A DNA stretch of 64,000 bases from Candidatus Kouleothrix ribensis (GTDB lineage: Bacteria > Chloroflexota > Chloroflexia > Chloroflexales > Roseiflexaceae): contig JADKGW010000001.1 of NCBI GenBank assembly GCA_016722075.1, positions 5,022,001 to 5,086,000 of the forward strand. Reading direction: 5' to 3'. Numbering within the stretch: the stretch's first letter is position 1; every line of letters begins with the position of its first letter. Below, piece after piece: positions 46,264 to 54,556 of the stretch. Made by a program: the position numbers and the translations under genes. The notes under the pieces are model-generated. The model was given only the letters and a program-made list of their open reading frames with translations, did not search any database and was not told where the DNA came from.

Positions 46264-46755
46264 TCAGGCTGCGCGCCCGGCCAGCTCGCGGTCGAGCATC
46301 AGCAGGGCGCCACTCTGGCCGCCAGTCATCTTGAGCTGCTCGATGATCTGGCCGGCGTTCTTCTCTTCCTCGACCTGCTCGCTAATGAACCAGTGCAGCA
46401 TGGCCTGGGTGGCATAGTCGCTCTCGTGCAGGGCCAGCGCATAGATCGCGTGGATCTGGCTGGTGACCTTCTGCTCGTGGTGTAGGGCCTGCTCGAACAC
46501 ATCGAGCGGCGACTGGAACTCGCCGGGTGGCTGGTCGATCGCCTGAAGCTCGACGGCACCACCGCGGTCGCCGATGAAATCGAAAAACTTCATGGCATGC
46601 TCGCGCTCTTCCTCGCTCTGCACGCGCATCCAACGCGCGAATCCGGGCAGGCTCTGGGCCTCGAAATATGCCGACATCGCCAGGTAGAGCTGCGATGCAT
46701 ACAGCTCGTGGGTGATCTGGTCATTCAGCGCCGTAAAGATGGTTTTGCTCAACAT
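46264..46755 (-). CDS. ftnA: Ferritin
   Basis: A 163-aa four-helix iron-storage protein of the bacterial non-haem (FtnA) type. The ferroxidase ligands occur at the expected places: Glu17 (THELYASQLY), Glu50 and His53 (EEEREHAMKFF), a Glu at about 94 (HHEQKVTSQI), and Glu/Gln in HWFISEQVEEEKNAG. ATG 46755 follows a GGAGCAGGAGCAGGAGC stretch that supplies overlapping ribosome-binding sites. It precedes the ABC ATPase gene by 33 bp on the same strand, so the two are probably co-transcribed. Confidence 0.93.
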   Translation of the reverse strand: MLSKTIFTALNDQITHELYASQLYLAMSAYFEAQSLPGFARWMRVQSEEEREHAMKFFDFIGDRGGAVELQAIDQPPGEFQSPLDVFEQALHHEQKVTSQIHAIYALALHESDYATQAMLHWFISEQVEEEKNAGQIIEQLKMTGGQSGALLMLDRELAGRAA

Positions 46756-46892
46756 GCTCCTGCTCCTGCTCCTGCTGCCGCCACACATCAAATCTATACG
46801 TATGCCCGAGTGAACCGGATGGCCGGGCCGGCCTGCGCACACGATCATCGTGGCGATAGCGGGGCGCGGCCAGGCGGCCCCGCACATGCCGG

Positions 46893-48134
46893 TTAGCCCA
46901 GCGCGGCCTTGAACACCTCGGACAGGCGCCTGACGCCCTCGACGATCTGGGTGGGGTTCGAGAATGAGAAGTTCAGGCGCATGGTATTTTCGCCGCCGCC
47001 GTTGGCGTGGAACGCCCCACCCGGCACGAAGGCCACCTGGCGCTCGAGCGCGCGCGCGAGCAGCTCGGTGGTGTTATAGCCCTCTGGCAGTGTGATCCAC
47101 AGAAACATGCCACCGTCGGGGCGCGTCCAGCGTGTGCCGGTGGGCATATAGCGCGCAAGCGAGTTCAGCATCACATCGCGGCGCTCCTGGTACAGCGCGC
47201 GAATCGTAGGGATCTGCCGGCCCAGCAGGCCATCGCGGCATGCCTCGTAGGCGATTGCCTGGGCCAGCGAGCTGGTGTGCAGATCGAGCCCCTGCTTCAC
47301 CTGAACCATGCGCAGCAGCAGGGGCGCGGGGGCCACGGCCCAGCCCACGCGCAGGCCTGGCACCAGCAGCTTCGAGAAGGTGCTGAGGTATAGCACATGG
47401 CGCGGCTCGCCCCAGCGCTCGATATCGAGCGCGGCCAGCAGCGGCGGGGCCTCGCCGCTATAGCGCAGCTCGCCGTACGGGTCGTCCTCGACGATCGGCA
47501 GGCCGTGCTGGGCGGCCAGCTCGATCAGCGCGCGGCGCCGCTCGGCCGTGAGCGTGACGCCGGTAGGGTTCTGGAAGCTGGCGACGGTGTAGAGGAACTT
47601 GGGGCGCAGCCCGGCCGCCGCCAGATCGGCCAGCGCCAGCTGCAGGCCATCGATGCGCAGGCCCTGATCATCGATCGGCAGCGTCACAAAGCTGGGGCGG
47701 TAGGGCCGAAACGCCTGGAGCGCCCCGACGTAGGTCGGCTCCTCGACCAGCACCGGGTCGCCAGGGTCGACCAGCAGCTTGGCGATCATGTCGAGCCCCT
47801 GCTGCGAGCCGTTCGTCACCAGCAGGTGATCGGTGCTGATCGGCAGGCCGCGCTCGCGCATCAGGCTCACCAGGAACTCGCGCAGTGGTGGGAAGCCCTC
47901 GGTTGGGCCATACTGCAGCACGCGCGAGGCCTCGCGCGCGAGGACATGCTCGGCGGCTACGGCCAGCTCTTCGGCCGGGAAGCAGTCGGGCGAGGGCAGG
48001 CCGCCGGCGAATGAGATCACGCCAGGCTGCTCGGTGACCTTGAGCAGCTCGCGGATGGCCGAGCTGCTGATCTGGCTGACCGCAGTGGCCCAGTGCGACT
48101 CCCAGATTTGGGCGGTTGAGCTACGTGGATTCAT
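46893..48134 (-). CDS. PLP-dependent aminotransferase (class I/II, 2-aminoadipate type)
   Basis: A 413-aa fold-type I enzyme. The family opening ISFAGGLPSPDCFPAEEL, the substrate/PLP region VTNGSQQGLDMIAKLLVDPGDPVLVEEPTY, the PTG motif (ASFQNPTGVTLT), the Asp of VEDDPYGELRY and the PLP-Lys segment LSTFSKLLVPGLRVGW are all present. Sequences of this type (LysN/AAT II group, no GntR domain) act on 2-aminoadipate, aromatic or branched-chain amino acids. ATG 48134 has GGAG upstream. A short membrane peptide precedes it. Confidence 0.9.
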   Translation of the reverse strand: MNPRSSTAQIWESHWATAVSQISSSAIRELLKVTEQPGVISFAGGLPSPDCFPAEELAVAAEHVLAREASRVLQYGPTEGFPPLREFLVSLMRERGLPISTDHLLVTNGSQQGLDMIAKLLVDPGDPVLVEEPTYVGALQAFRPYRPSFVTLPIDDQGLRIDGLQLALADLAAAGLRPKFLYTVASFQNPTGVTLTAERRRALIELAAQHGLPIVEDDPYGELRYSGEAPPLLAALDIERWGEPRHVLYLSTFSKLLVPGLRVGWAVAPAPLLLRMVQVKQGLDLHTSSLAQAIAYEACRDGLLGRQIPTIRALYQERRDVMLNSLARYMPTGTRWTRPDGGMFLWITLPEGYNTTELLARALERQVAFVPGGAFHANGGGENTMRLNFSFSNPTQIVEGVRRLSEVFKAALG

Positions 48135-48157
48135 GTGCGTTGCTCCGGCTGGTGGGG

Positions 48158-48271
48158 CTATTTGGGCCTGCGGCGGCGCAAGGAGCCGCTGCGGTAGGCC
48201 AGCCCGGCCACAATAATGAGCACGGCCAGAATGATCAGGCACTCGGCCATGCCGACGCGATACAATACCAT
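48158..48271 (-). CDS. Small single-span membrane peptide, 37 aa
   Basis: I do not recognise this peptide. It has an N-terminal hydrophobic helix (LIILAVLIIVAGLAY) and a strongly basic tail (SGSLRRRRPK), the layout of small inner-membrane regulators. ATG 48271 follows GAGGAG closely (3 nt); ATG 48250 gives 30 aa. It is in the leader of the aminotransferase gene, 23 bp away, downstream of a TGC-TATACT extended -10. Confidence 0.5.
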   Translation of the reverse strand: MVLYRVGMAECLIILAVLIIVAGLAYRSGSLRRRRPK

Positions 48272-48300
48272 AGACTCCTCGAGGTAGCGTTGCCGGCTAT

Positions 48301-48306
48301 AGTATA
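48301..48306 (-). promoter_or_regulatory. Extended -10 promoter of the aminotransferase operon
   Basis: TGC then TATACT on the minus strand. The same TGCTATACT occurs before the VOC gene (40750-40745). No good -35 is present. Confidence 0.4.
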
Positions 48307-48389
48307 GCAGCACTCGGCATACACATTATAGAGACAATCGTGAGCCGCCGATCACGACAATCGCGGCCGGCAGCCGGCGGGTGCTGCCC

Positions 48390-48418
48390 TTGCCTGCGCC
48401 TGGTGTAGCGCGTATAAT
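48390..48418 (+). promoter_or_regulatory. Promoter of the SbcC/Rad50-like gene
   Basis: TTGCCT (48390-48395), a 17-bp spacer and consensus TATAAT (48413-48418), about 78 nt before the GTG start. Confidence 0.65.
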
Positions 48419-48495
48419 AGCCAGCGTCATACTATACGCAAACATGTGCTATAACCTGGCGCGCGGCCTGAACTGGCACAAGCCCGGAGGCTCCC

Positions 48496-51400
48496 GTGAT
48501 CCCACGCTCGCTGCTGCTGCGCAACTTCATGTGCTACCGCGACGATCTGCCGCCGCTGCTGTTCGACGGCATCCAGATCGCCTGCCTCTCGGGCGAGAAC
48601 GGCGCCGGCAAATCGGCGCTGCTCGACGCCATGACCTGGGCGTTGTGGGGCGAGGCGCGCCTGAAGAGCGACGACGATCTGATCGCGCTTGGCGCGCTGG
48701 AGATGGAGGTCGACTTTACCTTCATGCTCGACGGGCAGGACTACCGGGTGATCCGCAAGCGCAGCAAGGCCCGCAAGGCCGGCCAGAGCTGGCTCGACTT
48801 TCAGGTGCGCAACAACGGCGCGTGGAAGCCGATCAGCGGCGCGACCATCCGCGAGACCCAGCAGGCGATCACCACGACCTTGCGCATGGACTACGATATC
48901 TTCGCGAATTCGGCCTACCTGCGCCAGGGCCACGCCGACGAGTTTACCAAGAAGGAGCCTGGCCGGCGCAAGCAGGTGCTGGCCGACATCCTCGGGCTCG
49001 ACATGTACGAGAAGCTCGAGACGGGCGCGAAAGAGCGTGCGCGCGGACTCGATGGCCGCCTGAAGGGGCTGGAAGGCCAGATTGGCGAGCTGCAGCGCCA
49101 GGCTGAGAAACGCGCCACCTACGCCCAGCTGGTCGCCGTGCAGCAAACCCATGTCGAGCATATTCACGCCGCAGTGGCCACGGCCGAGGCCGCCGCTGCC
49201 GCCGCCAGCGCGCGCGTGCAGGCGCTCGAGGCGCTGAAGGCCCAGCGCACAGTGCTCGACGCGCAGCTGCGCACGCTGCACGCCGAGCAGAACGAGCTGG
49301 CCGGCGAGGTGACCCGGCTGCGCGCGCAGCTGGCCGAGGCCCAGCACATGCTTGCACGGCGCGCCGAGATCTACGCCGGTGTGGCCGAGCTACAGGCCGC
49401 CCAGGCCGAGCGCGAGCGGCTCGACGGCCTGCGTGTGCCCTTCGATGCCCTGCACGAGCGCCGGCGCGGCCACGCCGAGGCACTGCGCGACGCCGAGCGC
49501 CAGCTGCGCGCCGACCTGAAGATCGCCGAGGGTGAGCTGCGCGGCCTGCGCGAGCGCGCCGCCCGCCGCCCGCGCATCGAGGCCGAGCTGGCCCGGCTCA
49601 GCGCCCAGCTCGAGGGCCTGGCCCCCGCCGCGCGCGAGCTGGCCGAGGCGCGGCTCAAGCGCGACGAGCTGCGCGAGCGCCAGCGTAGCGCCGCCGAGCT
49701 GGTGCTGCAGCGTAACGAGCTACAGCATAAGATCGACCTGAAGCACGACTCGCTGGTGGGCGCGCGCGAAGAGTTGAAGCGCAAGATCAAGGAGGCTACC
49801 GACCGGCTACGCGACGAGCCGGCCTGGCGCGCCGAGCTGGCCCAGGCCAACGACGAGCGCGCGCGCCTCGACGCGGCCCAGGCCGAGCTTGAGCAGCTGC
49901 GCACCGGCGAGCACGAATTGGTTGAGCGCGGCGCCACCCGCCGATCGGAATGCGACGCGATCAAGGCCCGCGGCGAAGACATCAACCGCAAGCTGGCGCT
50001 GCTCGACGCCGATGCCCAGGTGTGCCCGCTGTGCAAGAGCGAGCTTGGCGCCGACGGGCTGGCGCATATCCATAGCGAATATGCCCGCGAGCGCGCCGAT
50101 CTGCGCGGCCAGTTCAGCGCCGCCAAGCGCGAGGCCGACGCCGCCGACAGCCAGCTGGCCGATCTGCGCAGCACGCTCAAGTCGCTCGAGCGCCGCGCTG
50201 CCGGCGTGGCCGAGATCGCAGGGCGGGTGGCCCGGCTCGAGCGCGACCTGCACGCCGCCGTGGAGCTGCGCCGCCAGCAGGCCGACGATCAACGCACGCT
50301 CGACGACATCCAGCTGCAGCTGGTGAAGGGCGACTACGAGCGTGGCGTGCGCAGCGAGCAGGCACGGGTCGAGGCCGCACTGGCCGCGCTGGGCGAGCCG
50401 GCCGCGCTCGACCGTGAGCTGAGCCGGCTCGAAAGCCGTACCGCCGTGCTCGAGCAGCAGGTAGGCGAGCAGATGCGCCTGCGTGCCGAAGCCGATGCCA
50501 AGCGCCGCAGCATGCAGGAGATCGACGACGAGCTGCCCGCGCTGCACGAGCAAGAAGAGCGCATCGCCGAGCTGAATACCACGCTCGCGATGGACGACTT
50601 CGCGCAGGCCGATCGGGTCGCGCTCAGGCGTGTCGACGCCGAGATCGCCGCGCTGGGCTACACGCCCGAGCTGGCCGGCGCGGCCGCCACCGCCGCGCGC
50701 GAGCTGGCCCACTGGGCCGAGGAGCGCCAGAAGCTGCAGCGCGCTGAGGAGCGCGAGGAGCGCGACCAGCGCGACCTCGAGCGTACCAGCCAGGCGCTGG
50801 GCCGTAGCGCCGCTGCGGTCGAGTCGGCCGAGGCCCAGCTTGCCGCGCTCGACACCGACCTGCGCGGGCTGGCGGCGGCGCTGCGCGAGCGCGACACAGC
50901 CCAGAGCACGCTCCAGACCCAGCGGCGCGAGCTGTCGGTGGCCGAGCGCGACCTGGGCGAGAAGCGCGCGCTGCTGCAGCGCGCCGAAGAGGCCGCCGCC
51001 GAGCTGCTCGAAGCCGAGGCCCGCCGCACCGCGCTGGTTGAGCGCAAAGGCCTGTTCGACGAGCTGGCGGTGGCGTTCGGCAAGAAAGGCGTGCAAGCCC
51101 TGCTGATCGAGACGGCCATCCCCGAGATTGAGCGCGAGGCCAATCACCTGCTGGCGCGCATGACCGACAACCAGATGCACCTGACGTTCGAGACCCAGCG
51201 CGACACCAAGAAGGGCGACGTGGCCGAGACGCTCGACATCAAGATCGCCGATGGCCTGGGCACGCGCGACTACGACGCATTCTCGGGCGGCGAGGCCTTC
51301 CGGCTCAACTTCGCCATCCGCGTGGCGCTGGCCAAGCTGCTGGCGCGCCGGGCCGGCGCGCGCCTCGAGACGCTGGTGATCGACGAGGGCTTTGGCTCGC

Positions 51401-51564
51401 AAGACGCCAAAGGCCGCGAGCGGCTGGTTGAGGCGATCACCTCGGTGCAGAGTGAGTTCAAGCACATCCTGGTGATCACCCACCTCCAGGAGCTGAAAGA
51501 TCTGTTTCCAGTGCAGATCGAGATCACCAAGACGCCCCAGGGCAGTGTGTGGGCAATCGCCTAG
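48496..51564 (+). CDS. SbcC/Rad50-like SMC-family ATPase
   Basis: A 1022-aa repair-type ATPase. It has Walker A GENGAGKS (33-40), Q-loop region LRQGHADEFTKKEPGRRKQVL, and long coiled coils of Ala/Glu/Arg/Leu on both sides of a Rad50 zinc hook CPLC at 510-513. The C-terminal head has signature FSGGEAFRLNFAIRVALA and Walker B LETLVIDEGFGSQD. The start is GTG with GGAGG upstream. SbcC normally works with the nuclease SbcD/Mre11 in processing DNA ends and hairpins; no sbcD lies in this window. Hairpin processing is of interest given the palindromes nearby. Confidence 0.92.
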   Translation: MIPRSLLLRNFMCYRDDLPPLLFDGIQIACLSGENGAGKSALLDAMTWALWGEARLKSDDDLIALGALEMEVDFTFMLDGQDYRVIRKRSKARKAGQSWLDFQVRNNGAWKPISGATIRETQQAITTTLRMDYDIFANSAYLRQGHADEFTKKEPGRRKQVLADILGLDMYEKLETGAKERARGLDGRLKGLEGQIGELQRQAEKRATYAQLVAVQQTHVEHIHAAVATAEAAAAAASARVQALEALKAQRTVLDAQLRTLHAEQNELAGEVTRLRAQLAEAQHMLARRAEIYAGVAELQAAQAERERLDGLRVPFDALHERRRGHAEALRDAERQLRADLKIAEGELRGLRERAARRPRIEAELARLSAQLEGLAPAARELAEARLKRDELRERQRSAAELVLQRNELQHKIDLKHDSLVGAREELKRKIKEATDRLRDEPAWRAELAQANDERARLDAAQAELEQLRTGEHELVERGATRRSECDAIKARGEDINRKLALLDADAQVCPLCKSELGADGLAHIHSEYARERADLRGQFSAAKREADAADSQLADLRSTLKSLERRAAGVAEIAGRVARLERDLHAAVELRRQQADDQRTLDDIQLQLVKGDYERGVRSEQARVEAALAALGEPAALDRELSRLESRTAVLEQQVGEQMRLRAEADAKRRSMQEIDDELPALHEQEERIAELNTTLAMDDFAQADRVALRRVDAEIAALGYTPELAGAAATAARELAHWAEERQKLQRAEEREERDQRDLERTSQALGRSAAAVESAEAQLAALDTDLRGLAAALRERDTAQSTLQTQRRELSVAERDLGEKRALLQRAEEAAAELLEAEARRTALVERKGLFDELAVAFGKKGVQALLIETAIPEIEREANHLLARMTDNQMHLTFETQRDTKKGDVAETLDIKIADGLGTRDYDAFSGGEAFRLNFAIRVALAKLLARRAGARLETLVIDEGFGSQDAKGRERLVEAITSVQSEFKHILVITHLQELKDLFPVQIEITKTPQGSVWAIA

Positions 51565-51645
51565 CCGCACTGCCTGCTTGCTGGCCTGGCAGCACATCCA
51601 GGTACCCAGGCGGCTCGCTCATTCAATACGACGAAAGGCCCTCGT

Positions 51646-52830
51646 ATGACACGCGGCACCTACGACGTGATCCTGGTCGGCGGCGGCGTGATGGGCTGTG
51701 CCACCGCCTACCACCTGCTGCGCGCCGATGCGCGGCTGCGGGTGGCGCTGATCGAGATGGACTCGACCTACGCGCGCGCCTCTACCACGCTGTCGGACGG
51801 CAACATACGTGTGCAGTTCAATATCAAAGAGAACATCCAGATGTCGTTATACGGGCTCGAGGTGCTGGCGCGCTTTACCGACGAGCTCGCGGTCGACGAC
51901 GACCGGCCCGATCCGGGGTTTCGCCAGCAGGGCAATCTGTTTGTGATCGACGAGGCCAGCCAGGCCGAGACGCGCGCGGGCCTGGCGCTGCAGCAGCGCC
52001 TGGGCGGCCTGGTCGAGTGGCTCAGCCCCGCGCAAGTACACGCCGCCTACCCGCTCTACGAGAACCTCGATAGCTGCGTTGGCGGCACGTTCGGCCGCCA
52101 GGATGGAACTATGTCGCCGTTGGCGGTGCTGCAGGCCTACCGCAAGAAGTCGATCGCACTGGGCGCGCACTTCATCCAGGCCGAGGTAGCCGGGCTGCTG
52201 CACGCGGGCGGGCGCATGGCCGGGGTGGCGCTGGCCTCGGGCGAGCGCCTGAGTGCCCCGGCCGTGGTGAATGCCGCCGGCCCGTGGGCCAGCAAGATCG
52301 CCCGTACTGCCGATGTGGCCCTGCCGATCATCCCGACCAAGCGCCAGGTTACGAGCGTCGAGGTGGCCGCGCGGCCCGATCGCATCCTGCCGCTGCTGTT
52401 TTTTCCTTCCGGGCTATACTGCATGCACGAGGGCGGCGGGCTGTTTATGATCGGCAAGTCGTTCCCCGACGACCCGGTTGGCCTGGATGACTTCAGCTGG
52501 GATCGGCGCAGATTCGAGGAGCTGATCTGGCCCGAGCTGGTCGAGTTCATGCCTAGCTTCGACCGGCTGAAGGTCACCGGCGGCTGGGCCGGGCTGTACG
52601 AGGTCAACACCTTCGACGGCAACGCAATTCTGGGCGAATGGCCCGCGCTGCCAGGGCTGTACCTGGCGAATGGTTTCTCGGGGCACGGCTTCCAGCAGTG
52701 CCACGCGGTTGGGCGCTACACTGCCGAGCTGATCCTGGGCCTGCCGCACGCGCTCGATCTGGGGATCTTTGCGGCCAGCCGAATCCTCGAGAACCGGCCG
52801 GCCTTCGAGAGCCGCCGTAAAATTATCTGA
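51646..52830 (+). CDS. FAD-dependent oxidoreductase, DAO/sarcosine-oxidase beta type
   Basis: A 394-aa flavoprotein. The FAD-binding motif GGGVMGCATAYHLL is near the N-terminus, and TLSDGNIRVQFN and VVNAAGPWASKIA follow in family order. The C-terminal segment GGWAGLYEVNTFDGNAILGEWP, with LYLANGFSGHGFQQ, completes the DAO fold. It probably oxidises an N-methyl or D-amino acid; the substrate is unknown. AAAGG precedes ATG 51646. It is transcribed alone and converges with the lipoprotein gene. Confidence 0.9.
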   Translation: MTRGTYDVILVGGGVMGCATAYHLLRADARLRVALIEMDSTYARASTTLSDGNIRVQFNIKENIQMSLYGLEVLARFTDELAVDDDRPDPGFRQQGNLFVIDEASQAETRAGLALQQRLGGLVEWLSPAQVHAAYPLYENLDSCVGGTFGRQDGTMSPLAVLQAYRKKSIALGAHFIQAEVAGLLHAGGRMAGVALASGERLSAPAVVNAAGPWASKIARTADVALPIIPTKRQVTSVEVAARPDRILPLLFFPSGLYCMHEGGGLFMIGKSFPDDPVGLDDFSWDRRRFEELIWPELVEFMPSFDRLKVTGGWAGLYEVNTFDGNAILGEWPALPGLYLANGFSGHGFQQCHAVGRYTAELILGLPHALDLGIFAASRILENRPAFESRRKII

Positions 52831-52869
52831 GTGCGAGTCTGCGGCGGCCTGTGTACACATTCCTCAGGC

Positions 52870-54312
52870 CTAAAACAGCCCTTCGAGCGTATCGACCAGC
52901 GCCAGCGCGTGCTCGGCCTCGGCCGCCAGCGCCGCGCGATTTTTAGCCGCCAGCGCCTGCTGCTGGGCCGCCAGGCTAGCCTCGAACTGTGCGGCTGCGT
53001 CGGCGCCCTTGTGCGCCAGCACGGCGGGCTTAACCCGCGCCCACACCGCGCCGGCCCTGGCCAGGCTATCGGCGGCGGCAGTCAGATCGTTCGCCGCCAC
53101 ATCCAGCCGCACCTGCCGATCCAGCACATCGAGCCAGCCCAGGTCGGCTGGGAGCACCGGCTGGTATACCATGAACAGGTCGGCAACCGCTGCGCTCAGG
53201 TCGTTGGCCGCCTGGAGAGTCGCGCCGGTTTGTTTGGCCGCCGTAGTCTGCTGCAATCGTGCGAGCGCGGCCGCCAGCGCATCCTGCAATGGCTTCGGCA
53301 CGCTGTTGTTGCCGGCCTGGTAGGTCTGCCAGGCCGTGGCGGCGGCGGCTACATCGCTGCTCGCCTGGCCCCAGCTGCCGGCGGCCACCACGTCGATGAT
53401 ATCTTCGGCCTGAGCCTCGATCATGGTCAGCGGCGTGGGCACGGCCTGCGGCTGCGCGTCGGCGCGCAGGTACAGCACCAGGTTCGAGCGCTCATCGCTG
53501 GCGCTTTCCTCGACGATCCCGAAATTCGCCGCGTAGATCTTATGCTCGATACTGCCGTCCATCAGCGTCTCTTCGACGAACAGGCCATTGTCGATCGGCC
53601 CGGCCGGCGTGATAGTCTGCTTATTCAGGCTCAGCACCTTGTCGCGCTCGAAGACCACGCCGGGTAGGTTCTCGGGGTTGAACATCTGGCCAACGCGCGG
53701 CTGGGCCGGCATGATCAGCGCCGGCGGCGCACCATCCTTCCCGGCCAGCCACGAGCCGCTCTGATCAACCGCCACGCCGTCCTTATAGTTAGTGACATCC
53801 TCGCCCATGTAGTAAACGCTGCCGTCGTCGGCCTGGGCGAAGTAATCGTAAGCCACCTCGACCAGCCGGCCGCCCACCGTGGCCATGAACTGCACCACGC
53901 GCGCCTCGGTCGGTGACCCACCCCACTCGATCATGCGCGTGCCAGGCAGCAGCGTGATCTCGGTGCGCGCAGGCTCGCCGCCTTCCTGGCCCAGCGCGAT
54001 CGTGTAGCGCGTCAGCGACACCGGGTACAGCGGGTTGGTGATCTCAGTCGGGTGGGTGAAGCGCGGAGCTCCGGCCGCGCTGGTTGCCGCAGGCGTTGCT
54101 GGCGCAGGTGTTGCTGGCGCAGGTGTTGCTGGCGCAGGTGTTGCTGGCACAGGTGTTGCTGGCGCAGGTGTTGCTGGCACAGGCGTTGCTGGCGCAGGCG
54201 TTGGCGCGGCGGCAGTCGGCGCAGTGCTGGTAGCGGCCGGCCCGCTGCACGCGCTGATCGCAAGAGCTGCGGCCAGCCCCGCCACGAGTGTTCGGTAGGT
54301 CTGCTTGAGCAT
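52870..54312 (-). CDS. Lipoprotein with TPAPA repeats and a domain shared with the next gene
   Basis: A 480-aa protein. The lipoprotein signal peptide ends in ISAC at 18-21, followed by a Thr/Ala/Pro tether of about 60 residues (repeated PATPA) that should span the cell wall. The first folded part (about 85-270: NPLYPVSLTRYTI, FMATVGGRLVEVAYDYFAQADDGSVYYMGEDV) resembles the first domain of the neighbour at 54557. The last 180 residues are Ala-rich helices (LQQTTAAKQTGATLQAANDL). The function is unknown. ATG 54312 has GAGG upstream. Confidence 0.75.
   Translation of the reverse strand: MLKQTYRTLVAGLAAALAISACSGPAATSTAPTAAAPTPAPATPVPATPAPATPVPATPAPATPAPATPAPATPAATSAAGAPRFTHPTEITNPLYPVSLTRYTIALGQEGGEPARTEITLLPGTRMIEWGGSPTEARVVQFMATVGGRLVEVAYDYFAQADDGSVYYMGEDVTNYKDGVAVDQSGSWLAGKDGAPPALIMPAQPRVGQMFNPENLPGVVFERDKVLSLNKQTITPAGPIDNGLFVEETLMDGSIEHKIYAANFGIVEESASDERSNLVLYLRADAQPQAVPTPLTMIEAQAEDIIDVVAAGSWGQASSDVAAAATAWQTYQAGNNSVPKPLQDALAAALARLQQTTAAKQTGATLQAANDLSAAVADLFMVYQPVLPADLGWLDVLDRQVRLDVAANDLTAAADSLARAGAVWARVKPAVLAHKGADAAAQFEASLAAQQQALAAKNRAALAAEAEHALALVDTLEGLF
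54086..54205. repeat. Eight 15-bp tandem repeats encoding the PATPA tether
   Basis: Units of GGCGCAGGTGTTGCT with few substitutions occur from 54086 to 54205. In-frame expansion or contraction would change tether length in five-residue steps. Confidence 0.9.
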
Positions 54313-54336
54313 CCGAGGCCTCTTTATTAGTGACAC

Positions 54337-54459
54337 GGCGTACGCAGTCGGCGGGTTTGCCTGTGGCAGCGCGGTACGTTTCGATTATGGTGCGCCGACT
54401 ATGGTGCGAAGCTCCACAATCGGCGCACCGACGAGCGTCGAGTACGGCATGCTGCCGCG
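54337..54459. repeat. Intergenic hairpin element, copy upstream of the lipoprotein gene
   Basis: GGCGTACGCAGTCGGCG (54337-54353) and TTTGCCTGTGGCAGCGCGG are followed by a 19-bp stem with three mismatches and loop GAA (54389-54429), then GTACGGCATGCTGCC on the right, an imperfect inverse of the left flank. The stem sequence is unlike the other copies. Confidence 0.78.
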
Positions 54460-54556
54460 TATGTCGGGTTAGGTTGGTTGGGCCACGTCAACCAGGGCGG
54501 TGCAGCCATCCCGCATCCGGCCGCAGGTGAGATTGACGTAGCCCGGTCGGCACACG

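Noticed and set aside
46893..48134. MocR-type transcription regulator
   Set aside because: The aminotransferase domain is complete, but there is no N-terminal GntR helix-turn-helix, so it is annotated as an enzyme.
49807..51597. 596-aa open frame antisense to the SbcC gene
   Set aside because: It is the reverse-strand reading of a coiled-coil gene; the sense strand carries all ATPase motifs and the zinc hook.
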